From assembly GCF_020184175.1 (NCBI RefSeq), contig NC_065532.1, forward strand, positions 38,378,287 to 38,442,286: DNA of 64,000 nucleotides. Reading direction: 5' to 3'. A program made the position numbers and the translations under genes. Position 1 is the first letter of the stretch, and every line of letters begins with the position of its first letter. The notes below the pieces were generated by a model. The model did no database searches, was not told the origin of the DNA, and saw nothing but the letters and a program-made list of their open reading frames with translations. This stretch comes from Aphis gossypii. Taxonomy: Eukaryota > Arthropoda > Insecta > Hemiptera > Aphididae. Shown here piece by piece: positions 40,550 through 52,671 of this stretch.

Positions 40550-40729
40550 GGGCGCCCGCAGGGGAGGTCATATCGGAAGGAGCCATAACCCCCCCCCCCG
40601 CTTTTGTTGCCAATGTTTGTATACCTATTACAGTATTTTACCTAACCTAACCTAGGTTTTTATATATATGTATAATATGTATAATATACACCTTCCCCCC
40701 CCCCCCGGGGAAAATTTCTGTGGGCGCCC
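40550..40729. repeat. Small element with GGGCGCCC-type inverted ends and poly-C tracts
   Basis: Left end GGGCGCCCGCAG; right end in reverse complement GGGCGCCCACAG (11 of 12). Interior poly-C runs lie at about 40589-40600 and 40694-40706. No clean target duplication was found. Confidence 0.4.
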
Positions 40730-41339
40730 TTGACGCACGGAAACCAAAGGTAAAAAATAAATAAAGAACTCGAGATGGTTTATTGTTTACACATATAGAT
40801 ACAATAAACAACGCATAATAATAAAAAATAAAATTTCTAGGATTGTGTATAAAAATATACAATTTATACAATTTTCCCGATTCGCATGATAACAAACAAT
40901 AGCCAGGAAACCATATCCCAACATTTCGTACATTCATTAGTTTTATACAAATGTCCATAGTGAATACTGCGACTTCAAAAATATGTTGTTCACCGTTCAA
41001 TGCCAATTGAAGCTTTATTACTACCAACAAGAGAAATATCATTTTTAATAAATATTTTTAAATTTTTATTACTGAATTTTATTTATCATACTAATTTTTC
41101 CCAATGAACACAAAAAACGCATTTTTTTTTTTTTTTGTAATTTCTAAGAACAATAATTAAAAACTATTTTAACTTAAGTAATTTTAAGCAACTTAAGTTC
41201 AGACTTTTATAATCTACCTTTTTTGCTCTAAAGTTCCCTCCTGATATTATTATTATCTTATTGACGATGTTTTAAATAGATATTGAATGCGTCGATTAAA
41301 ATACTAGTACGTTAGGTTTACGTTCAATTTTGAATAATG

Positions 41340-41667
41340 GCGGCATTATCTTATCGCTATTCTACCGCTATGGAGGTTGGAAACGTATTACGGATCATAT
41401 GGCATTCCTATCGTCGAAACGTGTCAAAACGTGTTCGGGCGTAAGTGATAACGACAAAATGTAAACATTGACACAACGATTGATAGTGCGATCAAACATA
41501 CATACAAAACAACCGCATCTCAGTTCTGCCTTCAATCGCGGCTTAGACGGCTCCGTGGTGCGTCAGGCCGTCAACGGCTCCGATCAGTCATCTCCCCATG
41601 TCGGAAGCCACTCGTGATCCGTGATCGTTGAGTCTATCGCTCGCAAACGACCATCCACACGAAAAAG
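41340..41667 (+). promoter_or_regulatory. Promoter and first non-coding exon of the 5'-nucleotidase-family gene
   Basis: The stretch is markedly less AT-rich than its surroundings. A TCAGT initiator-like motif lies at 41520-41524. The presumed leader exon runs from about 41522 to 41667 and ends AAAAAG before a GTAAGA donor. The next exon begins at 43141 and carries the start codon. Transcription start is inferred, not measured. Confidence 0.6.
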
Positions 41668-43140
41668 GTAAGACTTGACGTTTAATTATTTGTTTTCAGT
41701 ACACGGGATGTGTACGCGCGCGCGCGCGCTCTCCGCTTTTCCGCAATTCAAATGTCACAGCAGCGGTGATACGCTTGACAAGGGGGAAAATGGTGGGAAT
41801 CAAAAATCAATACGGCTCGAAAACAAACTGCGAAAACAGAAACACCCTGACCTACTTGTCTCGGGGCCGTCGCTCTTGTTTACCGCTCTACCTTTTATTG
41901 TTATTGTAATTTTTTTAGTTTTAGTTTTCGCCTTTTGTTTCGGGTTTTTTTTCTTAACACGAGTGCGGCAAATGTCCATTCAATAATATTGTATTATACT
42001 ATATTATTATAATAATTGTTGTCATCGATTGCATGGTGTCGCATGCACAAGAATGAACGCATAGACAAAACAATACATTTTTGAGGCCACTGGAGAGGGC
42101 AAAATGATCGGTGTTGTCTGTCGGAATCGCATAATTGTCACAAGGCAGGTGTTTGTCAGGTTTATTTACAACTACTGTACTAAGGTAGTCTGACATTTTG
42201 AATTTCGTTTTTACTCGTTACACGCATCATTTAAAACATTGCTATTTTCATGGTTTTATAAATACTAATTTTAGAATAAACCTCGACTAATTTGACATTG
42301 ACCAATTTAGTATATTATTAGGTATGTATGCTCAGTGTCTATAATTAGGTGTGAGATTATTAGTTACATTTAATGTAGTGTTATTAATTAAATATTTAAA
42401 TTATAAAAAGTTGAACAAAATTGTATATTTTGTTATTCGTTTTAGAATTTTTATTAGAGCTTGTTCTTATTTTCAATCTTATAAATTAGATCAGCATTAC
42501 CTATATCAGTAGACTACAGTTAAAATTTAGAAGGCTACTAAATTCCTGAATAAAGATATTAATATTATGTTGATTAAATGAATCTTTTAGCAATTTTAGT
42601 TTTCATATTTTTATACCAACTGTTATTTTAATGTTAATTATTTTTTCTCTTATTTTAAAATGTATAAAATTTACTATTTTATTGAAGTTTTAATAACTTT
42701 TTTTAAATAACTTGCTCTCATTTGCAACCCTATTCTTATTGAATAATTTCAATCATTTAGAGCCTTAGATTTTCCTTCTAAACTAGTTCTATTTTATATT
42801 GTAATATTATTAAATTCAAAGTATAACTATCCATCATATCAAAATTATGAAATAATTTTTAGAAAATTATCCTAAATACTATTTTAAATTGTAGTTTATT
42901 CTCAGTAATTCTTGATAGCATAAAATTATTAAGAGAAAAAATTTAAACTAAAATCAGATAAACAACTTTCCAATTATTATATTTATGTCATTACTAAGAT
43001 GTTGTGTTTTCTAATACATGTATGTTTAATTTCTTGAACTTTAAAGTCCAAAAAAATTAACTGATTTTGCATAATATGAGTGATTCTATTTTATCCCTAT
43101 TAATAATTTGAAATGATTGCCTAACACCATAATTTTGTAG
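41668..43140. other. Intron 1 of the 5'-nucleotidase-family gene
   Basis: Lies between donor GTAAGA and acceptor TTTTGTAG. It begins with an alternating GTGTACGCGCGCGC tract (41711-41728); the open frames 41675-41986 (+) and 42196-41999 (-) fall inside it and are not supported. Confidence 0.6.
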
Positions 43141-43175
43141 TTAGTCTAACCAAAGGAGTCGAATTATCTAACAGC

Positions 43176-46100
43176 ATGGCTACCAAATCTAGTCTAAGAT
43201 CAAAGTGGGACGAGTTTGTGGACTCTTCTACAGCTACTGCTGTTGAACTTTCTAATACAAACCAAATGTCAACTGGGGTTCGAAATGTTGTCGGTTGGCT
43301 TAAACAGGTATATTATATTTACTTTAACAACATGTTGAATATAACAATACGTCAATACAATTTTAATCTTGCATTTATGTTGACTAATTAACTATAATTT
43401 ATTACAAATTATTTGCTATCTATCTAATAATATTTAAACATAGCCGCAAAAAGTAGGAGCATTGCTTATATTTAGACATGTACATGTAATATCGTATTGT
43501 AATGATAATAATAATTATAAATAAATAATATTTAGTCCAACTTTTTTAATATTATTGTTTCCTTATGATTAATAAATATCTTATTATTCTTACTTTCTTT
43601 TACATCTCATACATAAACAAATAAAACTTTACATTAATCATTTCTTACCTTCTTGATACTCCGTAAGAAATAACTGCTTAAAAAAAACCATCTCTGTTTA
43701 ATAGTTAGGGATTTGTTACTTTAAACATTTAAAAAATTTGACATTCTGAGTTTTTGTTTTATAAAATTAGCAATTTTAACATCAAACAATTTAATACAAA
43801 GTAGAATAAATTCTTTTTATATCATGCATATTTTTTTTTTCCGAAAAGCAGTATAAGAAAAATATGTAAATCTCAGTAATAATTAATAAGTAATTTTGTT
43901 TATTCTATTAAAATAAAAATATTAACTTATTATAAGTAAATTGAAATTTTGCTAGTATAATTAATGTATATTATAAAACTAAACATTTCTTAAAAAATGT
44001 TGCAAATAAATTTTGTAGTGAGTGTTTAAAATTCGAAAAATATTCTTTAAGTATCTATTTAGACACTAATAAATCAAGTTTTATTCAAAATCATTTTTGA
44101 ATATAATAAATAAATTATCATTTTTTAATAAATAACAACACAACAATGAATTTTTATTAAGTTCTATGTCAGTATTATTATTTGTTGTTTTCACTACCAT
44201 GTATATTGTATATATTTAATCATTATTTGTGGATACTCAAATCCAATTTAATTTATCTTTTATCTAAATAGTTCTACTTTACTAAATTATATTCAGTGTA
44301 TAATAAGCAGATAAGAAGTATTATTATGATTCATTGTCATATTTTATTAAAATAGCAAGTTATCACATTCAAGATATACTGTATTTTAAACTAGTCAAGT
44401 TGCTCTATAATTTTTTTTTTTTAGTTTTATTAAATTATATTGTATTTTTATCATATTTAGGCATCATTAGAAGTACAGCACGCTAGTTTACGAACTCTAA
44501 GTACAATGACTGATCAAATATCTGGTACAACTCCACCTCTAATAATTCTCCACTTTAATGACGTTTATAATGTTGAACCAAGAGACCAAGAACCATGCGG
44601 AGGTGCTTCCAGATTTTCAACAATGATCAAATCATTTGCTCAACAACAACCCATGATATTATTCAGCGGAGATGTGTTTTCTCCTAGTATATGTTAGAAT
44701 AATCATTTTATTTTAAATTTATAACTTGTATAAACAAATTAAAAATTTTTCAGTAAGCACATTTACTAAAGGTGAACAAATGTCTAAAGTATTAAATGAA
44801 CTCGGTACACAGTGTGCTGTTTTTGGTAACCACGAATTTGGTAAGAAAATAAAATTAATTTAATTTAATAATAGTTAATGATTATAACATATAACTAACT
44901 ACTTATCTTCTGTTTTTTAGATTTTGGCCTTGAAGTATTATCAGAACGAGTTTCTGAAACTAACTTTCCATGGCTGATGTCCAATGTTGTTGATAACGAG
45001 ACTGGTAGACCTTTAGGAGATGGTAAAATAACCCATGTTTTAGATTGGCACAATAAACGAATAGGACTAGTAGGTTTAGTTGAACGAGAATGGTTAGACA
45101 CTTTAGCTACTATCGATCCAGAAGAAGTAACATTCATTGATTTTGTGCAAGCTGGTCGGTCTTTAGGAAAACAACTTAAAGAAGATGGCTGTGATTATGT
45201 AATAGCTCTCACACATATGCGCATGCCAAATGATATTAAATTAGCAGAAAATGTTGAGGAAATTGATTTAATTCTTGGTGGTCATGATCACAATTATGAT
45301 GTACGAGAGATCAATGGCAGACAAATTATCAAAAGCGGAACTGACTTCAGAGAATTTTCTAAAATTACTATCGACCTTGATGAGCCTAATAATCCAATTG
45401 AAATTAAAAGAATAGAAGTCACTAAAGATATTGAAGAAGATGATACCATGAAAAAAATCTTGGATTCTTACTTAGGTTTGTAAACACATAATTTGTTATC
45501 ATTATTTCTAATGTACCTATTTAATACTGCAATACTAATTAAAAATCAAAAATGTCTATTATATGGTATTCTATTTTTAAGTCAAATTATTAAGGGGACC
45601 TATTAGGCAATGTGTGCAATTTTTGAAAAATTTGAATGCATTCACATAATTTTAAAATTTCTTATGACATAGTATTTAACTCAAAAATAGGAACATTAGT
45701 GATCTTGTAGGCTAGTTTTATAGTGTGTAAGTAACTAATATTACTACATCGATATACACATACTAGGATTAATACTAATTGGATGTATTCCAATTATTTT
45801 CAAAGACAGTCATAATGACCATAATTCATTCATAGAATTATGTAGTTAATTACAGCTTATTTGATTACCTAGTAAATTTGCCTATTTGTTAATGTTAAGC
45901 TATAAATACATCAAGTTTCTTTGGATCACTTAACAAAAGAATTAGTAAATCAGAAATCTTAAAGGTCAGTGGTTCACTACTTTAGTAGCACAATCTTAGA
46001 TGAAAAAATAGAATTACTTAAATCAGCATCATTAGCTACTCAGCTTGCGATTTATTATTTAAATAATTCTAATATTAATGTTATAATTATTTTGAAAATT

Positions 46101-47801
46101 CTATTGTATCAATTAATATGCTATTTATAATTTATTAAATATTTTTGATAGAACCAACAAAATAATCTGTTCATTACATTAATTGTAATTTAAAATTAGT
46201 AAATACTTTTTAATTACCTATTTAGTTATCTAACTAAATTCATTCAAAATATTTGGGAATATTTAATTTTATTATTTGTATATTATTAATATATATAAGA
46301 ATCTTAGGGTTTAGGAATGATCTTATTATTTATACAGTTTTTCACTTTATTTTTATACTTTATTCAGTTTTTAGATTTTTTATGTTCAAAAGACAAAAAT
46401 AACAAATGTTTGTATTATACCTTTAAACACAATATAATAATAAAATGCTATTAAAATAAATGTATAATTTTTCAGGCACAATAGAAGGAAAAATGACTGA
46501 AGTATTAGGTACATTTAGTGTTGAGTTAGATGGTCGCTTTAGTCAAATTAGAACTGCTGAAACAAACCTCGGAAATTGGGTGTGTGATGTTTTATTAGCA
46601 GCCACAGGAGCAGACTTAGTAATTTTAAATTCAGGAACTTTTCGATCAGATCGTATTCATCCCCCAGGAGATTTCACTTTGGGTGATCTAGTTAATATTG
46701 TACCAATGCAAGATCCTACTATTGTCATATTAGTTACAGGTAAATAAAATGTGTTACAAGCAAAATTTATTTTTTATATTTAATAGTTTTTTCTAATGTA
46801 ATGGAATGTATACGATTGAATCTTCTTTTTTTATATATTTGATATTAATGATAATATCAGTTAACAATAAAAAAAAATTAATCTATTTAAATTGCATTTT
46901 TAGGACAACAGATTTTGGAAGCATTAGAAAACAGTGTTTGTAAATTCCCCAAAACAGAAGGACGGTTCCCTCAAGTGTCTGGAATTAGTTTTGGTTTTTA
47001 TCCAGAAGCAGAACCTGGCAATAGAATTGAACCTGATTTAGTTAGAATAGGTGACGAATATCTTGTTCCTGATCAGACTTACAAGTTAGCTACTAAATGT
47101 TATTTACATAATGGATGTGATGGATACACAATGCTAAAGAACTCTCCTGTTATTGTATGTTTATATTTTAATCGGTAGTACTGGTATTTGATATTTTATT
47201 GTCACATTCACTTTTTATGTTTAGGTAAATGAAGAAGAATGTCCTGAACTAGGGTTAGCTGTCCAAAATCATTTTTCTGCTATTCAAATGCGTCAAGGTA
47301 AATCGCGTCGATTATCCAAACACAGACAAAGCTTAGTCACACTTTCTCGAAGGTTGGTTTACTTGTGTTTCTAGTTATTATATTATATATAATATATAAT
47401 TTATATTAATTAAATTAACATTCTTCTTGTATAGACATAGTTTGGTGAAATCAATGGAAGGAAATGAATGGGAAGGTGGGCCATCACCCCTTAGAAGGGG
47501 TTCCTTAACTTCGGCAAGTTTATCAATCCATCATCATGGTTACTCACATTCTCCGTCACCGCCATCTTCTGCTCATCATTTTCACCATCATCATCACAAA
47601 ATAAATAGGCGTGCTAGTTTTGATGATCTAGAACAGCAAACTTGTCAACTATCACCAAAAGTTCAAAACAGAATTGTTAGACTTACTCCACAGCTCAAAC
47701 AAGAAATGTTAATAGATAGACAACGTTTAGAAGATGAATCTGTTATACAGGAAGTTGACGAATTAAACAATTCTCCTCAAGGCAGTTTCGACCACTCATA
47801 A
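43176..47801 (+). CDS. Cytosolic 5'-nucleotidase / UshA-like metallophosphoesterase family protein, 671 aa
   Basis: Predicted metal-dependent phosphatase acting on nucleotides or a related phosphate ester; insect relatives are often database-named mannosylglucosyl-3-phosphoglycerate phosphatase. True substrate is unknown. Exons: 43176-43307, 44461-44692, 44754-44840, 44921-45475, 46476-46739, 46904-47154, 47225-47352, 47435-47801; 671 codons, no break, preceded by non-coding exon 41522-41667. Metallophosphatase motifs: HFNDVYN (D78; Tyr replaces the usual His), GD at 114-115, GNHEFD (N147, H148), H249 in LTHM, GGHDH (H272, H274). The C-terminal 5'-nucleotidase domain (about 340-500) has NLGNWVCD, LNSGTFRSD and GCDGYTML. 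There is no signal peptide or membrane anchor, unlike ecto-5'-nucleotidases. Residues 510-671 are a polar tail with a His run and three Arg-Arg-x-Ser motifs. Confidence 0.9.
43308..44460. other. Intron 2 of the 5'-nucleotidase-family gene
   Basis: AT-rich, nothing else recognised. Confidence 0.6.
44461..45475 (+). CDS. Catalytic metallophosphatase domain exons
   Basis: Three exons (44461-44692, 44754-44840, 44921-45475) encode residues 45-335 with all metal-site motifs in family order: ND, GD, GNHE, TH, GGHDH. The introns between them are short (61 and 80 bp), typical of compact insect genes. Confidence 0.92.
45476..46475. other. Intron 5 of the 5'-nucleotidase-family gene
   Basis: 1.0-kb AT-rich intron with donor GTTTGT and acceptor TTTCAG; nothing else recognised. 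Confidence 0.6.
46476..47154 (+). CDS. 5'-nucleotidase C-terminal domain exons
   Basis: Exons 46476-46739 and 46904-47154 encode the substrate-binding domain, with NLGNWVCDVLLAATGADLVI, FTLGDLVNIVPM and the aromatic region CDGYTML. The split is phase 1 with GTAAAT donor. Confidence 0.9.
47225..47801 (+). CDS. Low-complexity C-terminal tail exons
   Basis: Exons 47225-47352 and 47435-47801 encode a basic, Ser/His/Pro-rich tail outside the enzyme fold. It includes RRLS, RRGS and RRAS, all matching the protein kinase A consensus, and a five-His run. TAA stop at 47799-47801. Confidence 0.85.
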
Positions 47802-47873
47802 GCTTCACAAACATGATCCTAGTAGTAATTATGTTCTTAAATTAATTCTTGTTCCTTTTCCAGTTAAATCACT

Positions 47874-47879
47874 AATAAA
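47874..47879 (+). terminator. Candidate proximal polyadenylation signal
   Basis: AATAAA, 73 bases past the stop codon. Confidence 0.45.
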
Positions 47880-48345
47880 GCAATTTACCATTTCCATTTT
47901 ATTAATCCATTCTACACTATACTATTATTGTTGATTATTTTTATTTCTGACTGATGGTTCATCAACTATTTAATCAAAACTATTTTCAATTGAATTAATA
48001 TTATATTATAAAACTAGTTACTAGGTTATTAAGCTTAACATGTCCGGCCTTTAACAATGTCTATTTATTATATACAATATTTTGGAAATATTCTAGTCAT
48101 GAAGATTCATAATAATTTTATTTTTTTATGATATTATAGTTTATTCATATTTAATGAGATTACATATTTGTATTCAAATTAAAATTTTATGTAATTACTG
48201 TTATTAAGTATAATTAATATTTAAAGTTACATTGTAATTGATGTTGTATGAAAATTGTTGACTAGGAATTAATTATGTTATTACTTATTATTACTATTAT
48301 TAAATATGTCGAGAATTTGTTCATTATTTTTCAAACTCGTGTGTT

Positions 48346-48351
48346 AATAAA
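48346..48351 (+). terminator. Candidate distal polyadenylation signal
   Basis: AATAAA followed by a GT- and T-rich stretch (GTGTATTTATTTGCTC), the better-looking downstream context of the two. Confidence 0.5.
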
Positions 48352-49539
48352 GTGTATTTATTTGCTCATAAAAGAAAAAAAAATTGGTTTTAAGCGTTTG
48401 CAGAATTGAGAATAATTTAATTCATCGATGTACTATACATTGTGTATTTTGCAAAAATCTTTTTTGCTTATACTTAGAAATTCCAATGATTCAATATTAT
48501 CCAGAGCCATCCTGAATGAAAAGCTATCGAGGAATGTAAACTAACTAATTTCCAACTAGCAGAGCTTTTGCTTTATCATTGTGATGATAAATTTCGCTTT
48601 GCTTAACCGATAATCTAAATATTATTAAATACTATAGATATATATTCTATAGTATTTGATATTATTATTATACTTCATTATAAATTGTAATTTTTTTCTT
48701 ATTGCTTAATACACACATTTATTTAGTTTTATAAATTTCAAAAATAGTTATTCTCTATTGTAGCAAATAAATAATAGTATAAATGTTAAATAGGTACCAA
48801 AATATTATTTTTAATTATACAGATATTATCATTGATTATGTGTAATTATAATAATTATATAATTATACATAATAAATGATGATTTATAATACTATTATTT
48901 ATGTAGGTAGTACAATATAATAAATATAAATTTTAACCAAAGATTTTATTATAAACAAGGTAGGTATGAACCATATAATAAAATCATGATGACCAGAAAG
49001 GCTAGGTAATCAAATACAAGAAACCTCAAATAAATTATATAAAACATAAAATGAATTAATTTTATAAAAAAAATTAACGGTTAAATTTTTATTTTAAAGA
49101 TCTTTTCAATTTGACAATTTATTGTGCTAATGTATTAATATTCAATTGGTCCAAAATATCTTTTTTATTCCTAATATTAATAACGAATTTCAATTTATTT
49201 CATCATTCATTTCATTATTAATCTGAGAAATGTCTTCACTAATTTCAATTTACTAAATGTCCTCTCATTCGATGTAATAACGGTCACTGAAGAGGTTAGC
49301 ACACGGTAAATATATTTGGCTTCTTCACTTTTTTATTAGATTTAAAGAATTTTGAATTATCTTACAACAACGATTATGTATTTATGTACCGACTACCGAA
49401 CAGGGTACAGGGTACAGAAGGCCAATTTGACGATTTTCACTTAGTACGCCAGATCTATTTATAACCTGCAGTTAATGAGCCCCAAGTGTGAAACGACAAT
49501 ATTTCATTGTCATTTTATTATTATTTTTATACTTATCAG

Positions 49540-50021
49540 CAGGGCTTAGAAATTAGAAATAGCACTGAAAACTTACATTTTAGCGCTTTAATATGCAAAG
49601 TAAAAATTTAAATCAAATTTTCAGATTTTTAATTTTATATATTTTTTTTCTAGAATTAATTAAAAGTCCCATGTGGGTAATAGGTATTTGTACCTATAAG
49701 AACTTACTGCTCCAACTTAGAAACATCAAATACGATGAATCCGATAATTGCAGTACAACCCGATAACTAAATTACTATTTGAAAATCAAAATAGGTATGG
49801 TTTCGTTCGTATATTTTTATACTTTATTGGAGTTTTATTGTTTATTTCCTCTATTATTTAAAAATATGCCTATAATTAATGGCTTAATGTTACAACAAGC
49901 ACTTAAAACTCTAAAAAAGAGCTTTAGAAATAAGCAAAATCAAATTTGTATCTTGCTCTCGATATTCTATGAATTACTAAAACAATATGTATTTGCTTAT
50001 GAACTTCCAAGTCGAGCCCTG
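49540..50021. repeat. Possible decayed hAT-like element
   Basis: Left end GCAGGGCTT and right end GAGCCCTGC are inverse over eight bases. No target duplication could be matched, so the call is weak. Confidence 0.25.
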
Positions 50022-50339
50022 CAGTTACCAGTTACAAAAAGGACGTGTCACCCTAGGAAAATATGCTGTTAAAATACGCTTTAGTACTTCCAATAATAAT
50101 AAGGCTTATTATTAGTTACTGAAGCTTGAAGGATTTTAAGTGGAAAAAAACTTAAATAAAAATTTTAGAGTAGAATTTTATCTAGAACCAAATAGTCAAT
50201 AGAGTTTGATTTTCAATATTTGTATTAATTATTCAGATCATTGAAACAATAAAACGTAAAAAAATTAAAAAAAAACATAAAATAAAATTTTTTTTTTATT
50301 AATAATAATAAGTATATTAATTATTTAATTTACCTCATT

Positions 50340-50640
50340 GAGTAAGCTTGTGGCGAGGTAAATGAGTTGATAGTGTCGTATACGCCGATTACTCGGACGT
50401 ATACCAAAATAAAGTTAAACACAAAATAACGCTAAGTACTTTATTTGAAGTTTCAACACGACGTCCGGTGGTGATCGAGTCACACGATCACCACCACTGA
50501 CTCCCTTTGCTGTCTTAGCCATCTCTCTTATATATTACACTTACAATCGAATTACTATCGATTGTTTTACATTTTTCTATTACTACGTTAAATTTACAGT
50601 TTATAGACACTATGACAATATGATTATTATGTAATTGTTA
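50340..50640 (-). repeat. LTR-like unit with two strong hairpins
   Basis: Read on the minus strand: TATATAAGAGA, then about 30 bases on an initiator-like TCAGT, then hairpin GGTGGTGATCG / CGATCACCACC, then AATAAA, then a second hairpin around GTATACG...CGTATAC. That is the U3-R-U5 order of a retrotransposon LTR. Ends, target duplication and any internal retroelement genes were not found; a solo LTR is the likeliest explanation. Confidence 0.4.
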
Positions 50641-52468
50641 TTTTAACCCGATTTATAAATTATTAAACAAATTTAGGTATTTACATTTCTTATTATTATA
50701 TCTTGCTTACTATGCTAACTGTAATATAAAGTTTACTGACACTGAATTGCACAATTGTTATTTTAACCTATTTGTGTGAATAATTAAGTATTGCTTAACT
50801 TATTGAATTTTGCTGTTTTACTTTTATCTATACGTTTTTCTTACTTATTTCTTACGTACTAACATCTCTTATAAAATATTCATACATATAAACAACAATA
50901 GTATACAATAATAAAAAATCTACATATTTAATTTTACAATATAAAAAAAAAAAAACTTATTTCCTAATAAGTATACACTATATATACAGTTAAAGATCAA
51001 GTAACAACCAATTTTGAATTAACAATAGTTTTTTTCTTAAATTCATAATTATTTTTATTTACATTATTAATAATATTTTTTTCAGCTCAAGTGGCATAGC
51101 ATTAACATTAATTGGACCAATTGGACCTAAGTAATCAAGAAACTTTTTTCCTATATTTTAAAATGATTCCTATAACTCCACGAAAATAAATTATTAATAA
51201 GAAACCTTAAAATATATAGGTATTTTTTTTTTAATCTGACTACAAACTTACGTAATTACGAAATGATAAGCAACGTTGATTGACAGTTGACACATTATTA
51301 TTATTATAAATAATAAAACAAAATTCATATAAAATATTTGTAATTTTGGTCAGTACTTCAGTAGTTCAGTACATATCTGACATCAAACGGAGATTTCAAA
51401 ATTAAATTTTTAAATTTTAAATATTAAGTTAATTTTTTTTTTCTATGCACTTTACACATATTACTATAGGTATTAATATTAAGTTCATTAACTATGTCCA
51501 TAAATGATTTTCCAAGTCAACGTAGTACTGATGATCAGGTTGTATATTATTTTGTATCAACTACTAAGGCCGGGCTACACACGGCGTTTCCGCCGTGTTT
51601 CGTATGTAACGCCGTCTTCACTGGCGTTTCCCGTTATAATAAATTCGGATTTCGGACCAGACGAATACATAGAAGAATTTATACACATTTAAAAAAAGGT
51701 GCCAGATAAGCTCGTCAACTTACCGAGTAAAACACTTAGCTGCCACAATTATGGACCGTTCAAGTCACAAAGCGCTGCTGATAGGTTAACCTAACCTGGC
51801 TAACCTGACAATGGATTCGGATATTAAATTTAAATATTAGATTTGCACAGACCGTAGTGCACGATTGCAATGGCGGCGGGGTTTAGAACAATTTAAAGCA
51901 ATTGCTTCAGGTCTAATATAGCAGGTGGGTAGTATAATAATAATTGTAACATCTCAACACTATAACTATCATAACAAATATTATAATCAATATTTTCTAG
52001 TCTCTAATCTAATATATTATTATATTATCGTGTTGATGTAATAAAGAGAATGGTTGATGGTAAAAATATTAAAAATATACAATTTACATCAAACATTTAG
52101 CGCTGTAACTGCGCGGTTGTGTAAAGGATGTTAAATATTGAATACAAATCTACGGAATACTCTGTGCTGACTTTGTCCAATGCGGTCAATAACTTAAAGT
52201 TTTCAATTTCAAACGTTTACTCTTTTTTAGATGCCCAGTACGGCAGTAGATAGATACGTATTTCCCCTGGCGCCGCACTGCTATAGTTGCTATACTATTA
52301 CAATAATATGGACTTCGATTATTATTTTATGATAATATATAAAGGAAGCCCAAATTACTTCGGATATAAAATTTATAAACCACGATTTGTTACAATCCAT
52401 ACTCATGTGCAGACCTACTGCATTATGCTGTGTAGTCTTTTATAATTGTATTTCTTGTTTTGTAACAG

Positions 52469-52671
52469 CTGGTTTTTTGTGATGGTAAAACGGTAACTAT
52501 TGTGGACGACAAGTGCCGAATTTGCGGAGTTTCCATTGGGCTTCCGGTAAATGATTTAATTTATTTTAATCACACTAATATTTCAATTTACTTATGAGTA
52601 AATGTTTTTTTTTTTATTATTGTTTTTAGGTTCGACGATTGTTTCAAATATCCAAATTCGTAAAATTATGA
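52469..52671 (+). other. Possible two-exon small coding fragment
   Basis: After a TAACAG acceptor, 52469-52546 is open (26 codons with KCRICG) to a GTAAAT donor. An 83-bp intron ends TTTTTAG and 52630-52671 stays in frame to a stop. No start codon or upstream exon is identified and the protein is not recognised; it may be a non-coding transcript or chance. Confidence 0.2.

Larger units (their letters stand above)
38429..41339. other. Ac76E 3' flank and intergenic repeats
   Basis: The first few hundred bases are probably the 3' untranslated region; no clear AATAAA was seen there. Further on are a MITE (39463-39760), a dispersed repeat copy (40071-40190) and a small element with GGGCGCCC ends (40550-40729). 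An open frame on the minus strand (41042-40647) is treated as unproven. Confidence 0.6.
47802..48360 (+). other. 3' untranslated region of the 5'-nucleotidase-family gene
   Basis: AT-rich sequence between the stop codon and the second polyadenylation signal. No other gene is seen. Confidence 0.6.

Noticed and set aside
44895..45137. Minus-strand 80-codon frame
   Set aside because: Antisense shadow of the metallophosphatase exon.
51790..51815. AACCTAACCTGGCTAACCTG resembling insect telomere repeats
   Set aside because: Only two to three imperfect units; no array.
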